Made by a program: the position numbers and the translations under genes
Shown: piece by piece, positions 27,566 through 36,047 of the stretch
Layout of the letters: each line of letters opens with the position of its first letter
Position numbering within the stretch: position 1 is the stretch's first letter
From: Zunongwangia atlantica 22II14-10F7
Lineage (GTDB): Bacteria; Bacteroidota; Bacteroidia; Flavobacteriales; Flavobacteriaceae
Reading direction: 5' to 3'
NCBI RefSeq assembly: GCF_002094855.1
Contig: NZ_ARYN01000007.1
Location: forward strand, 183,344 to 247,343
Length of the DNA: 64,000 nucleotides
Notes under the pieces: model-generated
Told to the model about the DNA's origin: nothing
What the model saw: only the letters and a program-made list of their open reading frames with translations
Databases searched by the model: none

Positions 27566-28358
27566 AATTTAAAAGGTATAAGTAAGCATATATAAATGGG
27601 GCGGCAAAAATAATACTATCTAGCCTATCAAACAAGCCTCCATGTCCCGGCATTAATTTTCCGCTGTCTTTTACGCCGGCCTGTCTTTTAAATTTGGATT
27701 GAATAAGATCACCTAAAGTTCCGAAAATACTAATGAAAATGGCTAATCCTATCCAGTCTTGATAACTTAAGAAATCGGTATAGATTGAAATAAAATAACT
27801 CACAATGGCTGTGAAAATTATTCCGCCAATAAAACCTTCTATCGTTTTATTGGGTGAAATTCTTTCAAATAATTTACGTTTTCCAAAGTTCTTACCAATA
27901 ATATAAGCAAAAGTATCGTTTGTCCAAATTAATCCGAAGATACCTACTACCAGCTTAGGCTTAAACTCACCCTCGATCGTTGGTATTAGGGTTAAAAAGA
28001 TTACAGAAGAAATTAGATAAAATATGATAATGATATATTTCTTCTTTTCGAAAACCGGTATTTTACGAATTACCAGAAGATCTTTTACTAAGAATAGATT
28101 TACAAAAATGGTCACGGCTAATAAGAGCAGCGTCGCATTTTGGTCGAATTTTAAAATACTAAAAAGATAAAAAAGTAAGGCTTGTACAATGTATAGTGCA
28201 TAGCTTTTTAAGTGTAAAAGCTTTTGCATTTCTATAAGGCAAATTAAGCCTAAAATGTAAAACAGGCCAATAAATATTAACTCTGAAGAAAGGATAGATG
28301 CTACTAAAATAGAAATATAAAGTAGCCCTGATACGGTTCTTATAATCGCTTCCCTCAT
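27555..28358 (-). CDS. cdsA: Phosphatidate cytidylyltransferase
   Basis: A 267-residue integral membrane enzyme with about seven hydrophobic segments. It ends in the CDP-diglyceride synthase signature, seen as KDSGKLMPGHGGLFDRLDSI near residues 225-246, with DTFAYIIGKNFG near 148 as substrate region. It makes CDP-diacylglycerol from CTP and phosphatidic acid, the precursor for phosphatidylserine and PE. Its reading frame overlaps psd by 11 nt. Confidence 0.95.
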   Translation of the reverse strand: MREAIIRTVSGLLYISILVASILSSELIFIGLFYILGLICLIEMQKLLHLKSYALYIVQALLFYLFSILKFDQNATLLLLAVTIFVNLFLVKDLLVIRKIPVFEKKKYIIIIFYLISSVIFLTLIPTIEGEFKPKLVVGIFGLIWTNDTFAYIIGKNFGKRKLFERISPNKTIEGFIGGIIFTAIVSYFISIYTDFLSYQDWIGLAIFISIFGTLGDLIQSKFKRQAGVKDSGKLMPGHGGLFDRLDSIIFAAPFIYAYLYLLNYVS

Positions 28359-28364
28359 AAAATA

Positions 28365-28979
28365 TTAAAGATCTTCCAGAAGAAGTAAATAAAGATTTTT
28401 ACTACTGCTACCGTAGCTCATAAAATCACTTTCCTTCTGTGGTTCAAAGTTTTTAATGGTCGTAATGTTTGAGGGAATACGTTGTTTATTTTTAAACTTG
28501 ATACCTCTTAAGCCTTCCCCAATACTGTCTATAAGCTGGCTTGTTGATGATAGTATAATAAAGTCTGACGGTAATTCTCTTAGCTTTCTTTCTTTAATTT
28601 GATTACTTGAAATAAGGATCGAGCCATCGTTGGCAACCAGATATTCGCATGTAGAAAGAAAAAATGAAGCGCCGGCAGATAAATTAAAATCTAGATTGAA
28701 ATTATCGAACTTACTTTTAAGATTTTCATCAAAACAACAACATTGTTTCTCGTACCAGTCATTTTCTAATAAAATATTATCAAAAGCTTCTTGCACCTCT
28801 TCTTCATCTTCGCAGTACAAGAATTTTCCCCCGTTATTTTTAAAATTGAGCATAAAACGCTCGTCTGTAGGAAGTTTTACTTCAGGCATATACTTCCCAC
28901 GGTCAGCATTCTCAGGAGTTTCCTGATCTTTGTCTGACTTATTTTTTTTAGGGTTTAAGAATCTCCTAAATAGATTCAT
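28365..28979 (-). CDS. LUD (LutC-like) domain protein
   Basis: A 204-residue protein with a charged N-terminal tail (residues 1-30, Lys/Asp/Glu-rich) and a LUD domain. The domain is recognisable from TCEYLVANDGSILISSNQ near residue 110, the SDFIILSSTSQLI strand near 140, and the NLYLLLLEDL C-terminus. LUD domains occur in LutC-type proteins of lactate use, but this stand-alone version between ftsH and cdsA is typical of Flavobacteriia and its function is unknown. A Cys-rich QCCCF at about residue 78 is unusual. It is 6 nt upstream of cdsA. Confidence 0.82.
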   Translation of the reverse strand: MNLFRRFLNPKKNKSDKDQETPENADRGKYMPEVKLPTDERFMLNFKNNGGKFLYCEDEEEVQEAFDNILLENDWYEKQCCCFDENLKSKFDNFNLDFNLSAGASFFLSTCEYLVANDGSILISSNQIKERKLRELPSDFIILSSTSQLIDSIGEGLRGIKFKNKQRIPSNITTIKNFEPQKESDFMSYGSSSKNLYLLLLEDL

Positions 28980-29078
28980 ATAATTTTGGGTGTGGTTCTA
29001 AATATCATTTTAACCAAAGGTAAAAAATCTTAATTTAACGCTTACTTAAATTAAGATTTTTTAGCATTAGTCCAAATT

Positions 29079-31118
29079 TTATTTGTCTAGCGAAGTGCTT
29101 CCTTTTAAATCTTCGCTATCAGATTCTTTTGGCGTACTACTTGGGTTAGAAGTAGATGGAGCAGATTCTTCGCTCTCTCTAACTTCATGGCCTTCTTTTT
29201 TTGCAAATGGTCGCTCACCAAAAATATTTTGAAGATCGTCTTTAAAGATAACTTCTTTGTCCAGTAGTATCTCGGCTAGCTGGCTAAGCTTATCTTTATT
29301 TTCAGTAAGAAGATCTATAGCTCTTTGATATTGGCTTTCAATTAAATTTGAAATCTCTTTATCTATAAGCTCTGAAGTTTTTTCACTATATGGCTTTGTG
29401 AAGTTATATTCACTTTGTCCTGAGGAATCGTAGTACGTAAGGTTTCCTACTTTATCGTTAAGACCATAGATCGTAACCATAGCTTTAGCCTGTTTAGTTA
29501 CTTTTTCAAGGTCACTTAAAGCACCAGTAGAAATTTTATCGAAAATAACTTTTTCTGCAGCACGACCACCAAGAGCAGCACACATTTCATCCAGCATTTG
29601 TTCTGGCCTCACAATTAAGCGCTCTTCTGGTAAATACCAGGCAGCACCAAGAGACTGTCCACGGGGTACAATAGTTACTTTTACAAGCGGAGCCGCATGC
29701 TCTAACATCCAGCTAACCGTTGCGTGTCCTGCTTCATGAAAAGCGATGGCTTTTTTCTCTTCAGGAGTAATAATTTTATTTTTCTTTTCAAGTCCTCCTA
29801 CGATACGATCTACTGCATCTAAGAAATCTTGTTTCCCAACAGCCTTGTTTCCTTTTCTTGCGGCGATAAGCGCTGCTTCATTACAAACATTAGCGATATC
29901 TGCTCCAGAGAATCCCGGAGTTTGCTTTGCAAGGAATTCTGTATCAAGTTCGTCCGCAACTTTTTTAAGTGGCTTTAAGTGAACTTCAAAAATCTCACGT
30001 CTTTCGTTCAGATCTGGAAGGTCTACGTAAATCTGTCTATCAAAACGCCCGGCACGCATTAATGCTTTGTCTAGTACATCTGCACGGTTGGTAGCCGCAA
30101 TAACAATCACGTTAGTATTAGTACCAAAACCATCCATTTCTGTCAATAACTGGTTTAAAGTGTTTTCCCTTTCGTCGTTAGAACCAGAGAAGTTACTTTT
30201 TCCACGAGCACGACCTATAGCGTCAATCTCATCAATAAAGATGATCGATGGCGATTTTTCTTTCGCTTGTTTAAATAGATCTCGAACTCTAGATGCACCA
30301 ACTCCTACGAACATTTCTACGAAATCTGATCCAGAAAGAGAGAAGAAAGGTACTTTAGCCTCACCGGCAACAGCCTTCGCTAATAAAGTTTTACCTGTTC
30401 CCGGAGGTCCTACAAGTAAAGCTCCTTTAGGTATTTTACCACCAAGGCTGGTGTATTTTTCAGGTTGTTTTAAAAAGTCTACGATTTCCTGAACTTCTTC
30501 TTTAGCACCTTCAAGACCGGCAACATTTTTAAAAGAAGTTTTTACATCTGTATTTTGATCAAATAATTTAGCCTTGGATTTACCAATATTGAAAATTTGT
30601 CCTCCAGCACCTCCAGCGCCGCCAGAACTCATTTTTCGCATAATAAAAATCCAGATACCAATTATAAGTACAAAAGGTAAAAGGGTAATTAAAATATCAC
30701 CTATGTAATTTGGTTCGTTTTCAAAAGTTAAATTAGCTTCAACATTGTTTTCTTCTTCAATTTCCTGAATATCAGTTTGAAATTTTTCTAAACTACCTAT
30801 GTTAAAACTATAGTCTGGGGAAGTACCTGTGCTTAAGAAATCACTTTCGCCAGATTTTTTATGTACTGGCTTTTCTTTAGCCTCGCTTGTTAAATAAACG
30901 CGGGCAACTCTCTCGTTAATTACTTCTGTTTTCTGAACATCACCTTCAGAAAGGTATTTCATATAATCTGAAGGAGTAATTTTAGCTGGCTCGCCAAATC
31001 CACTTCCGCCAAAAAAGTTGATTCCTAAAAAGATTAATATGATGATCGCATAAATCCAGTATGCACTAAACTTAGGCTTTTTAGGATCTAATTTTTTATT
31101 TGATTGCTGTTTCGCCAT
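29079..31118 (-). CDS. ftsH: ATP-dependent zinc metalloprotease FtsH
   Basis: A 679-residue membrane AAA+ protease. Two membrane helices (about 19-37 and 142-160) flank a periplasmic domain. The AAA module has Walker A GPPGTGKT at 237-244, Walker B FIDEID near 295 and the second region of homology near 345, and the zinc-protease motif HEAGH is at 461-465. A Ser/Glu-rich tail of about 45 residues ends the protein. It degrades misfolded membrane proteins and regulators such as LpxC in other bacteria. It lies 26 nt after rsfS, likely cotranscribed. Confidence 0.97.
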   Translation of the reverse strand: MAKQQSNKKLDPKKPKFSAYWIYAIIILIFLGINFFGGSGFGEPAKITPSDYMKYLSEGDVQKTEVINERVARVYLTSEAKEKPVHKKSGESDFLSTGTSPDYSFNIGSLEKFQTDIQEIEEENNVEANLTFENEPNYIGDILITLLPFVLIIGIWIFIMRKMSSGGAGGAGGQIFNIGKSKAKLFDQNTDVKTSFKNVAGLEGAKEEVQEIVDFLKQPEKYTSLGGKIPKGALLVGPPGTGKTLLAKAVAGEAKVPFFSLSGSDFVEMFVGVGASRVRDLFKQAKEKSPSIIFIDEIDAIGRARGKSNFSGSNDERENTLNQLLTEMDGFGTNTNVIVIAATNRADVLDKALMRAGRFDRQIYVDLPDLNERREIFEVHLKPLKKVADELDTEFLAKQTPGFSGADIANVCNEAALIAARKGNKAVGKQDFLDAVDRIVGGLEKKNKIITPEEKKAIAFHEAGHATVSWMLEHAAPLVKVTIVPRGQSLGAAWYLPEERLIVRPEQMLDEMCAALGGRAAEKVIFDKISTGALSDLEKVTKQAKAMVTIYGLNDKVGNLTYYDSSGQSEYNFTKPYSEKTSELIDKEISNLIESQYQRAIDLLTENKDKLSQLAEILLDKEVIFKDDLQNIFGERPFAKKEGHEVRESEESAPSTSNPSSTPKESDSEDLKGSTSLDK

Positions 31119-31144
31119 TATTGGTCTTTCTTTCTTCTAAATAA

Positions 31145-31516
31145 TTAATACTTTGTCTCTATAGAGGTAATTTTAGCGTCACCCCAAAGACTTTCGATGT
31201 CGTAAAACTCTCTAATATGCTTTTGGAATACATGAACAACTACGTTCACATAATCCATTAAAACCCACTCAGCATTCTCGCTACCTTCGATATGCCAGGG
31301 CTTATCTTTTAAAGCTTTACTAACGGATTTTTGAACGGAATTAACGATGGCGTTAACCTGTGTGTTAGAAGTACCGTTGCAGATAACAAAATAATCACAA
31401 ACTGTATTATCAATCTCTCTTAAATCGAGGATATCTATATCATTTCCTTTTACGTCTTCAATTCCCTTAATGATATGTGCTATAAGTTGATCGCTGTTTG
31501 TTTCTTTTTTCGTCAT
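31145..31516 (-). CDS. rsfS: Ribosome silencing factor
   Basis: A 123-residue RsfS/Iojap family protein. The conserved core is LDLREIDNTVCDYFVICNGTSNTQV (about 25-50), HIEGSENAEWVLMDYVNVVVHVF (about 77-100) and a C-terminal FYDIESLWGDA. It binds ribosomal protein L14 and keeps the subunits apart when nutrients are short. It is upstream of ftsH in the same direction and divergent from birA. Confidence 0.95.
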   Translation of the reverse strand: MTKKETNSDQLIAHIIKGIEDVKGNDIDILDLREIDNTVCDYFVICNGTSNTQVNAIVNSVQKSVSKALKDKPWHIEGSENAEWVLMDYVNVVVHVFQKHIREFYDIESLWGDAKITSIETKY

Positions 31517-31534
31517 TAAATTTATTTATTTACG

Positions 31535-31542
31535 CAAAGTTA
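31535..31542 (-). promoter_or_regulatory. Putative -7 element for rsfS-ftsH
   Basis: TAACTTTG on the minus strand matches TAnnTTTG, 18 nt before the rsfS ATG. No clear -33 TTG. Confidence 0.45.
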
Positions 31543-31609
31543 TGTTTTTTTGGCTTTTTATAGACCTACTTAACACAACATTTAGCGACAATCTTTTCTA
31601 TATTCTATT

Positions 31610-32341
31610 ATGCGTATAATCAAAGTTGATGCCATCCCCTCTACTAACGACTTCGTAAAGCAGTATTATACGGGTAATTCTAGCTTCGAACCGGTATGTG
31701 TTTCTGCAAGATTTCAAACTAAAGGAAAGGGGCAAAGAGGTACTGTTTGGAATGTAACTGCAGGCAAAAATCTAACATTCAGCTTACTTTATCCTAAAAT
31801 TAAGCTAACTGTTAATCATCATTTTTTGCTAAGTGCCGTTGTTTCCCTTTCGGTGATAAATGTACTGCGGAAGTTTAACACTCCAAAATTAAGCGTAAAA
31901 TGGCCCAACGACATAATGTCAGGAAACTTTAAGATTGGCGGAATTTTAATCGAAAATATCCTGAAGCATACTGACATCGCGGCCAGTATTATTGGAATTG
32001 GTTTAAATATAAATCAGGACGATTTTGGTGATTTAAAGCAGGCTTCTTCATTAAAACTTCAAACCGGTAATACTTTTAATCTGGATGAAATTTTAAATGC
32101 AATCCTGGAAGAACTTTCAAATCATTTAGAAGGACTTTCCGAGGAAAATGAAACACAAATTTTAGAAGAATATGCCGCTTTGATGTTTAAAAAAGATGTT
32201 GTGGCTGCTTTTCAGTATCCAAACGGAGATTTTTTTAACGGAATTATTCGCGGAGTGACCACAAACGGACTTTTAAATGTAGAAATTGAAGATGCTGTTT
32301 TTAAAACTTTCGATCTAAAAGAGGTGAAATTAATGTATTAA
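31610..32341 (+). CDS. birA: Biotin--[acetyl-CoA-carboxylase] ligase
   Basis: A 243-residue biotin protein ligase. The biotinyl-AMP binding loop is KGKGQRGTVW near residues 39-48, followed by KWPNDIM near 103 and KIGGILIE near 111, and a small C-terminal beta domain. It attaches biotin to the carrier protein of acetyl-CoA carboxylase. There is no N-terminal HTH, so it is a group I enzyme and not a repressor. It ends at a terminator shared with the convergent SRPBCC gene. Confidence 0.95.
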   Translation: MRIIKVDAIPSTNDFVKQYYTGNSSFEPVCVSARFQTKGKGQRGTVWNVTAGKNLTFSLLYPKIKLTVNHHFLLSAVVSLSVINVLRKFNTPKLSVKWPNDIMSGNFKIGGILIENILKHTDIAASIIGIGLNINQDDFGDLKQASSLKLQTGNTFNLDEILNAILEELSNHLEGLSEENETQILEEYAALMFKKDVVAAFQYPNGDFFNGIIRGVTTNGLLNVEIEDAVFKTFDLKEVKLMY

Positions 32342-32343
32342 AA

Positions 32344-32378
32344 AAGCTGTTCTAAAATATCGAATTTTAAAACAGCTT
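32344..32378. terminator. Bidirectional terminator between birA and the SRPBCC gene
   Basis: AAGCTGTT/AACAGCTT plus an inner AAAAT/ATTTT pairing around ATCG, with A-run on the left and T-rich sequence on the right. It serves two convergent genes. Confidence 0.8.
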
Positions 32379-32401
32379 CTAATTTTATCGAATTTCGAAA
32401 T

Positions 32402-32791
32402 CTATAATTTCGAAATATTTTCACTTAGATTATTGATGAATTTTTGTAACGGACTTTTTACCATCATCGCCATCATGGCATTAAATTCACCATTAAATAA
32501 AAACTGAACTTCACTTCCTGTACCAGCTTCATTAATATGAATGCTTAGCGTGAAAGGAAACTTATCAGATCCAGACCCTAAAACCACAAGGTTTGGTTCA
32601 TCTGTGTTTACGATTTTAAGAACGATCTCGGGCATTCCCTTCAACTGAAAAAGAAATTTCTCTGAAGATAAAACCTCAAATTTCTCTTTGCTGCTTGGCA
32701 TTATTTGATCGTAATTCTCTACGTTCGTCAGGAAATTGTACATTTCCTGCTGGCTTTTACTGGCAGTTACTTTTGGGCTTTCTAAATTCAT
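32402..32791 (-). CDS. SRPBCC family protein
   Basis: A 129-residue protein that fits the START/Bet v1-like SRPBCC fold. It begins with a short strand and the SQQEMYNFLTNVENYDQIMPS helix, continues with strands around FQLKGMPEIVLKIV and FTLSIHINEAGTGSEVQFLFNGEFN, and ends with a long C-terminal helix. Such proteins bind hydrophobic ligands; the ligand is unknown. It directly follows pyrE (1-nt gap) in one operon, an arrangement I recall as common in Flavobacteriia. Confidence 0.8.
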   Translation of the reverse strand: MNLESPKVTASKSQQEMYNFLTNVENYDQIMPSSKEKFEVLSSEKFLFQLKGMPEIVLKIVNTDEPNLVVLGSGSDKFPFTLSIHINEAGTGSEVQFLFNGEFNAMMAMMVKSPLQKFINNLSENISKL

Positions 32792-32792
32792 A

Positions 32793-33437
32793 TTATTGTG
32801 GGCTCCAATTTGCAGGATCTTTTCTCCAGCTTTTTAATATTTCTACTTCAGATTCTTTAATATAACTTGTGCGTTGCGCTGTATCGATTAAATAATCGTA
32901 GTTGCTTAATGTATGTACATCAAGATCTGCGTTTTTAATATTTTCTTCAGCAATATCAAAACCATAAGAAAAAATAGCGAGCATACCCTTTACGTTAGCA
33001 CCACTATCTCTTAAAGCTTTAACCGCATTTAAGCTGCTACCGCCAGTGCTTATTAGATCTTCGATCACCACTACAGTTTGCCCTGCTTCAAGATTTCCTT
33101 CGATCTGGTTTTTTCTTCCGTGAGATTTAGCTTCAGGTCTTACATAAACAAATGGCAGACTTAGATACTCTGCTACAAGCATTCCAATACCAATGGCACC
33201 GGTTGCTACCGCAGCAATTACATCTGGTTTTCCGTAAATTTCTTCAACCTGTTTAGCGAAATTCTCACGTATAAAGTTTCTAATCAAAGGATAAGATAAA
33301 ACGATTCGATTGTCACAGTAAATAGGAGACTTCCATCCGCTGGCCCATGTAAAAGGCTCTTGTGGTTCTAATTTTATTGCTTTAATTTGCAATAACACTT
33401 CAGCAGTTTTTATTGCTGTTTCTTTATTTAAAATCAT
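32793..33437 (-). CDS. pyrE: Orotate phosphoribosyltransferase
   Basis: A 214-residue OPRTase. The PRPP-binding signature is VVVIEDLISTGGSS near residues 117-130, the substrate-binding region TWASGWKSPIYCDNR lies near 28-42, and the family's ATGAIG segment is near 75. It forms orotidine 5'-phosphate from orotate and PRPP in pyrimidine synthesis. The ATG at 33437 is chosen over an upstream in-frame start (33488), because the conserved N-terminus begins MILNKETA. The start lies only 7 bp from the divergent NUDIX start codon. Confidence 0.95.
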   Translation of the reverse strand: MILNKETAIKTAEVLLQIKAIKLEPQEPFTWASGWKSPIYCDNRIVLSYPLIRNFIRENFAKQVEEIYGKPDVIAAVATGAIGIGMLVAEYLSLPFVYVRPEAKSHGRKNQIEGNLEAGQTVVVIEDLISTGGSSLNAVKALRDSGANVKGMLAIFSYGFDIAEENIKNADLDVHTLSNYDYLIDTAQRTSYIKESEVEILKSWRKDPANWSPQ

Positions 33438-33441
33438 ACTG

Positions 33442-33449
33442 CAAATGTA
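33442..33449 (-). promoter_or_regulatory. -7 element for pyrE overlapping the divergent NUDIX start codon
   Basis: TACATTTG on the minus strand matches TAnnTTTG and ends 4 nt before the pyrE ATG. If used, the transcript would start at or next to the start codon. The box covers the ATG of the NUDIX gene on the other strand. Confidence 0.55.
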
Positions 33450-34071
33450 TAAAGTTTTTGTGAATGATACCCCGATAATTCTTTCCACAAAAAAAGATTT
33501 GGGAGGCGAATATAAAACCTATTCTATCAAAACCGTACGATTAAAACGTTTAATTAGAAAAATTAATAAGGGTAAAATTACACATGTAAATCTTTATCAT
33601 AGAAAAGAGGAAAAGCTTTTAAAGTTTCTACGGAAGCGAATAAGAGTTGTTGTGGCCGGCGGTGGCAAGGTTTATAATAAAAACGGAGAAATTCTTTTTA
33701 TCTACAGAAATAAAAAATGGGATTTACCTAAAGGAAAGATTGAAAAAGGTGAAACCATAAAAGAATGTGCGATTCGTGAAGTTGCTGAAGAAACTGCAAT
33801 TACAGGATTAGAAATCACTAGTTTTTTAAGAACTACTTTCCATATTTTTAAGCGCAAGGGGAAATATCGTCTAAAGGAAACCCATTGGTACAATATGACT
33901 AGTGATTATGAAGGTGAATTGATTCCGCAGGAAAAAGAAGGCATCGAAAAAGTAAAGTGGAAAAATCCTGAAAAAGCCGAAAAAGCCCTTAAAAACTCTT
34001 ATGCCAACATAAAATTATTGTTTGAAGAAGACGAAATTACCGTTCCTAAAACCTCTAGCGTGGAATCCTGA
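33445..34071 (+). CDS. NUDIX hydrolase
   Basis: A 208-residue protein with an N-terminal domain of about 70 residues (MYKVFVND and a Lys/Arg-rich helix KRLIRKINKGK) and a NUDIX domain. The Nudix box runs from GKIEKGETIKECAIREVAEET near residue 98, with the Glu residues for metal binding intact. Such enzymes hydrolyse nucleoside diphosphates linked to another group; the substrate is unknown. Its start is 7 bp from pyrE (divergent), and its 3' end overlaps the convergent M14 peptidase gene by 17 nt. Confidence 0.9.
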   Translation: MYKVFVNDTPIILSTKKDLGGEYKTYSIKTVRLKRLIRKINKGKITHVNLYHRKEEKLLKFLRKRIRVVVAGGGKVYNKNGEILFIYRNKKWDLPKGKIEKGETIKECAIREVAEETAITGLEITSFLRTTFHIFKRKGKYRLKETHWYNMTSDYEGELIPQEKEGIEKVKWKNPEKAEKALKNSYANIKLLFEEDEITVPKTSSVES

Positions 34072-35806
34072 AAATAGGATAGCGTAAATGTGCGGTTTCG
34101 TAATATTTAGAGTGTTTGTGAATCCATTCTAGTTGCGCATACCAATTTTGGGCAAAATCTGGATCGTTTGTTTTCTTATCCTCAAAAGTATCTTTTAAAT
34201 CTGGATTTTTATCTAGCAGATCTTTAGCAATATCCTCGAATACATAAGGAGAGAAATGTTCTTTTTGCTGAAGTACGGTATCAAAATAATTCCAGTTGAA
34301 GAAAGAATCTTCTGCGGCTGGTTCTAACATTTCCAATAAATAGCGAACGCCGTCCTGAAAAGTGCTTACATAGTAATCACCCTTTCTGAATTTAATAGAA
34401 TCCATACTAGCGGAAACTTCAGTATTACGATGCATATAATGCCCTTCGTAAGGAGAGTTTCCCGTTTGATAGTTTTCAATTTTATATTGCTGAACGTACA
34501 TTGTGGTATCTTTTTCAAAAGCTTTCATCTTAATGTTATTCAACTTTAAAAGATCAATTACATTCCACCAACCTTGCGGAATAACGTAAGCTCTAGGAAT
34601 ATCGATACGGTCTTCAGCAACAAAATTGTTGAAATATTCGATGTCTTTTGTAAAAGCTTTGCTGCGGTCGTACTTTAAACGTTCGCCACCGGTAACCTCA
34701 CTCGGTATCATTTTGCCCTCATATGCTTTAAATTCGCGGATACTTGGATCTTCCATATCTGGTTTATAGTGTACAGGATACCAGCGTTTGGTAAGATATT
34801 TTTTATTTTCAGCAGCTCTTAAGCCTTTTATTTTTTCAGATTGATTGTCGGTAATGGCAACCATAGATCGCATAAGCTCGTAAGTTCCCCAAACACGTTT
34901 ATCGTAAGGCTTCAGCATATGTGTTTCTACCATCATTCCTAAAGTATTCCACATTGTCGTATAGCCCGTAGAATAGCGAGGATAATCTACAAATTGAGAA
35001 AATCCGTTTTCAGGAACTTCATTAAAAACATTCACATAAGGTGTAATATCAAGATTCTTTATTTTTAAGGAATCTTCTAAAGCCGGCATCATTTTTTCAT
35101 CAAGATATTTACCAATATCGCCTCCCAACCTGTTGTGCTGAGTAAAAAGATGTGTTAATACATATTGATAATCTGCACCGTTGCTTACGTGATTATCTAT
35201 AAAAACTTCTGGATCCAAATAATGGTAAATTTTATAAAAAGCACGGGCATTTTTAGAATCTGCTTTCGCAAAATCACGATTTAGATCGTAGTTACGAGCG
35301 TTTCCTCTAAATCCGTAAGCTTTTGGCCCATTTTGATTGGTTCTGGAAAATGAGTTTCTATTTAAAGCACCGCCAATATTGTAAACAGGAATAGTTGCGA
35401 GCACAACATTTTCTGGAACTTTGATCGAATCCTGCGCCATATCCCTAAACATCATCATCGTAGCATCGATACCATCACTTTCACCGGGATGAATTCCGTT
35501 TAAGACCAATAAAATACTCTTGTTTTCTTTGATTTTTGCAATGTCGAACTGCGCATCTGGATTAAAGATGGCTAGATGTAAAGGTTCTCCGCTATCGGTA
35601 GTATCAAATGCTTTTAGTTGTACAGAAGGGTAAGCTTTAGCCAGATCTTCGTAAAAACTGATTACGTTGGGATAAGTATCGGTTTCAGTTCCATTTGAAA
35701 TTTCAAAACGAGTCGTAAAATCATAATCGTCCTGAAGCTGATATTTCGAAAAATCGCAGGAACCAAAAGCTATAATTATAATGCCTAAGAAAAGAATTCT
35801 TTTCAT
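34055..35806 (-). CDS. M14-family zinc carboxypeptidase-like lipoprotein
   Basis: A 583-residue exported protein with a lipobox ending IAFGSC (Cys 17). The peptidase domain contains the zinc-binding NGIHPGESDGID (His and Glu of HxxE near residues 105-110), an RNYDLNRDFAK substrate-site segment near 180, and DNHVSNGADYQY near 205 supplying the third ligand. The C-terminal 200 residues form an additional beta-rich region. It should cleave peptides from the C-terminus at the cell envelope. Single gene with a TATATTTG box 16 nt upstream. Confidence 0.88.
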   Translation of the reverse strand: MKRILFLGIIIIAFGSCDFSKYQLQDDYDFTTRFEISNGTETDTYPNVISFYEDLAKAYPSVQLKAFDTTDSGEPLHLAIFNPDAQFDIAKIKENKSILLVLNGIHPGESDGIDATMMMFRDMAQDSIKVPENVVLATIPVYNIGGALNRNSFSRTNQNGPKAYGFRGNARNYDLNRDFAKADSKNARAFYKIYHYLDPEVFIDNHVSNGADYQYVLTHLFTQHNRLGGDIGKYLDEKMMPALEDSLKIKNLDITPYVNVFNEVPENGFSQFVDYPRYSTGYTTMWNTLGMMVETHMLKPYDKRVWGTYELMRSMVAITDNQSEKIKGLRAAENKKYLTKRWYPVHYKPDMEDPSIREFKAYEGKMIPSEVTGGERLKYDRSKAFTKDIEYFNNFVAEDRIDIPRAYVIPQGWWNVIDLLKLNNIKMKAFEKDTTMYVQQYKIENYQTGNSPYEGHYMHRNTEVSASMDSIKFRKGDYYVSTFQDGVRYLLEMLEPAAEDSFFNWNYFDTVLQQKEHFSPYVFEDIAKDLLDKNPDLKDTFEDKKTNDPDFAQNWYAQLEWIHKHSKYYETAHLRYPIFRIPR

Positions 35807-35822
35807 AAATACTAACTAACAA

Positions 35823-35830
35823 CAAATATA
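35823..35830 (-). promoter_or_regulatory. Putative -7 element for the M14 peptidase gene
   Basis: TATATTTG on the minus strand, a perfect TAnnTTTG match, 16 nt before the ATG at 35806. No -33 TTG at the ideal spacing. Confidence 0.5.
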
Positions 35831-36047
35831 GGTTGTAAACATACTTAAAATATGCTAAAGCCGCTAATTTAGAGTGCTAATAATAGATTCTTGTAAGAGA
35901 ATACGTGATTTAAAATTGTAGGTTTTAGACTATGTTTTTTCACATAACATTTTATCTTCTTGCATTTTGCTGTTAAACTATACTTAATCCTTAGTAATGA
36001 TTTTTCTGAAGTCTTATTTCAGATTATTTTCGGGAAAAAGCTAAGAA

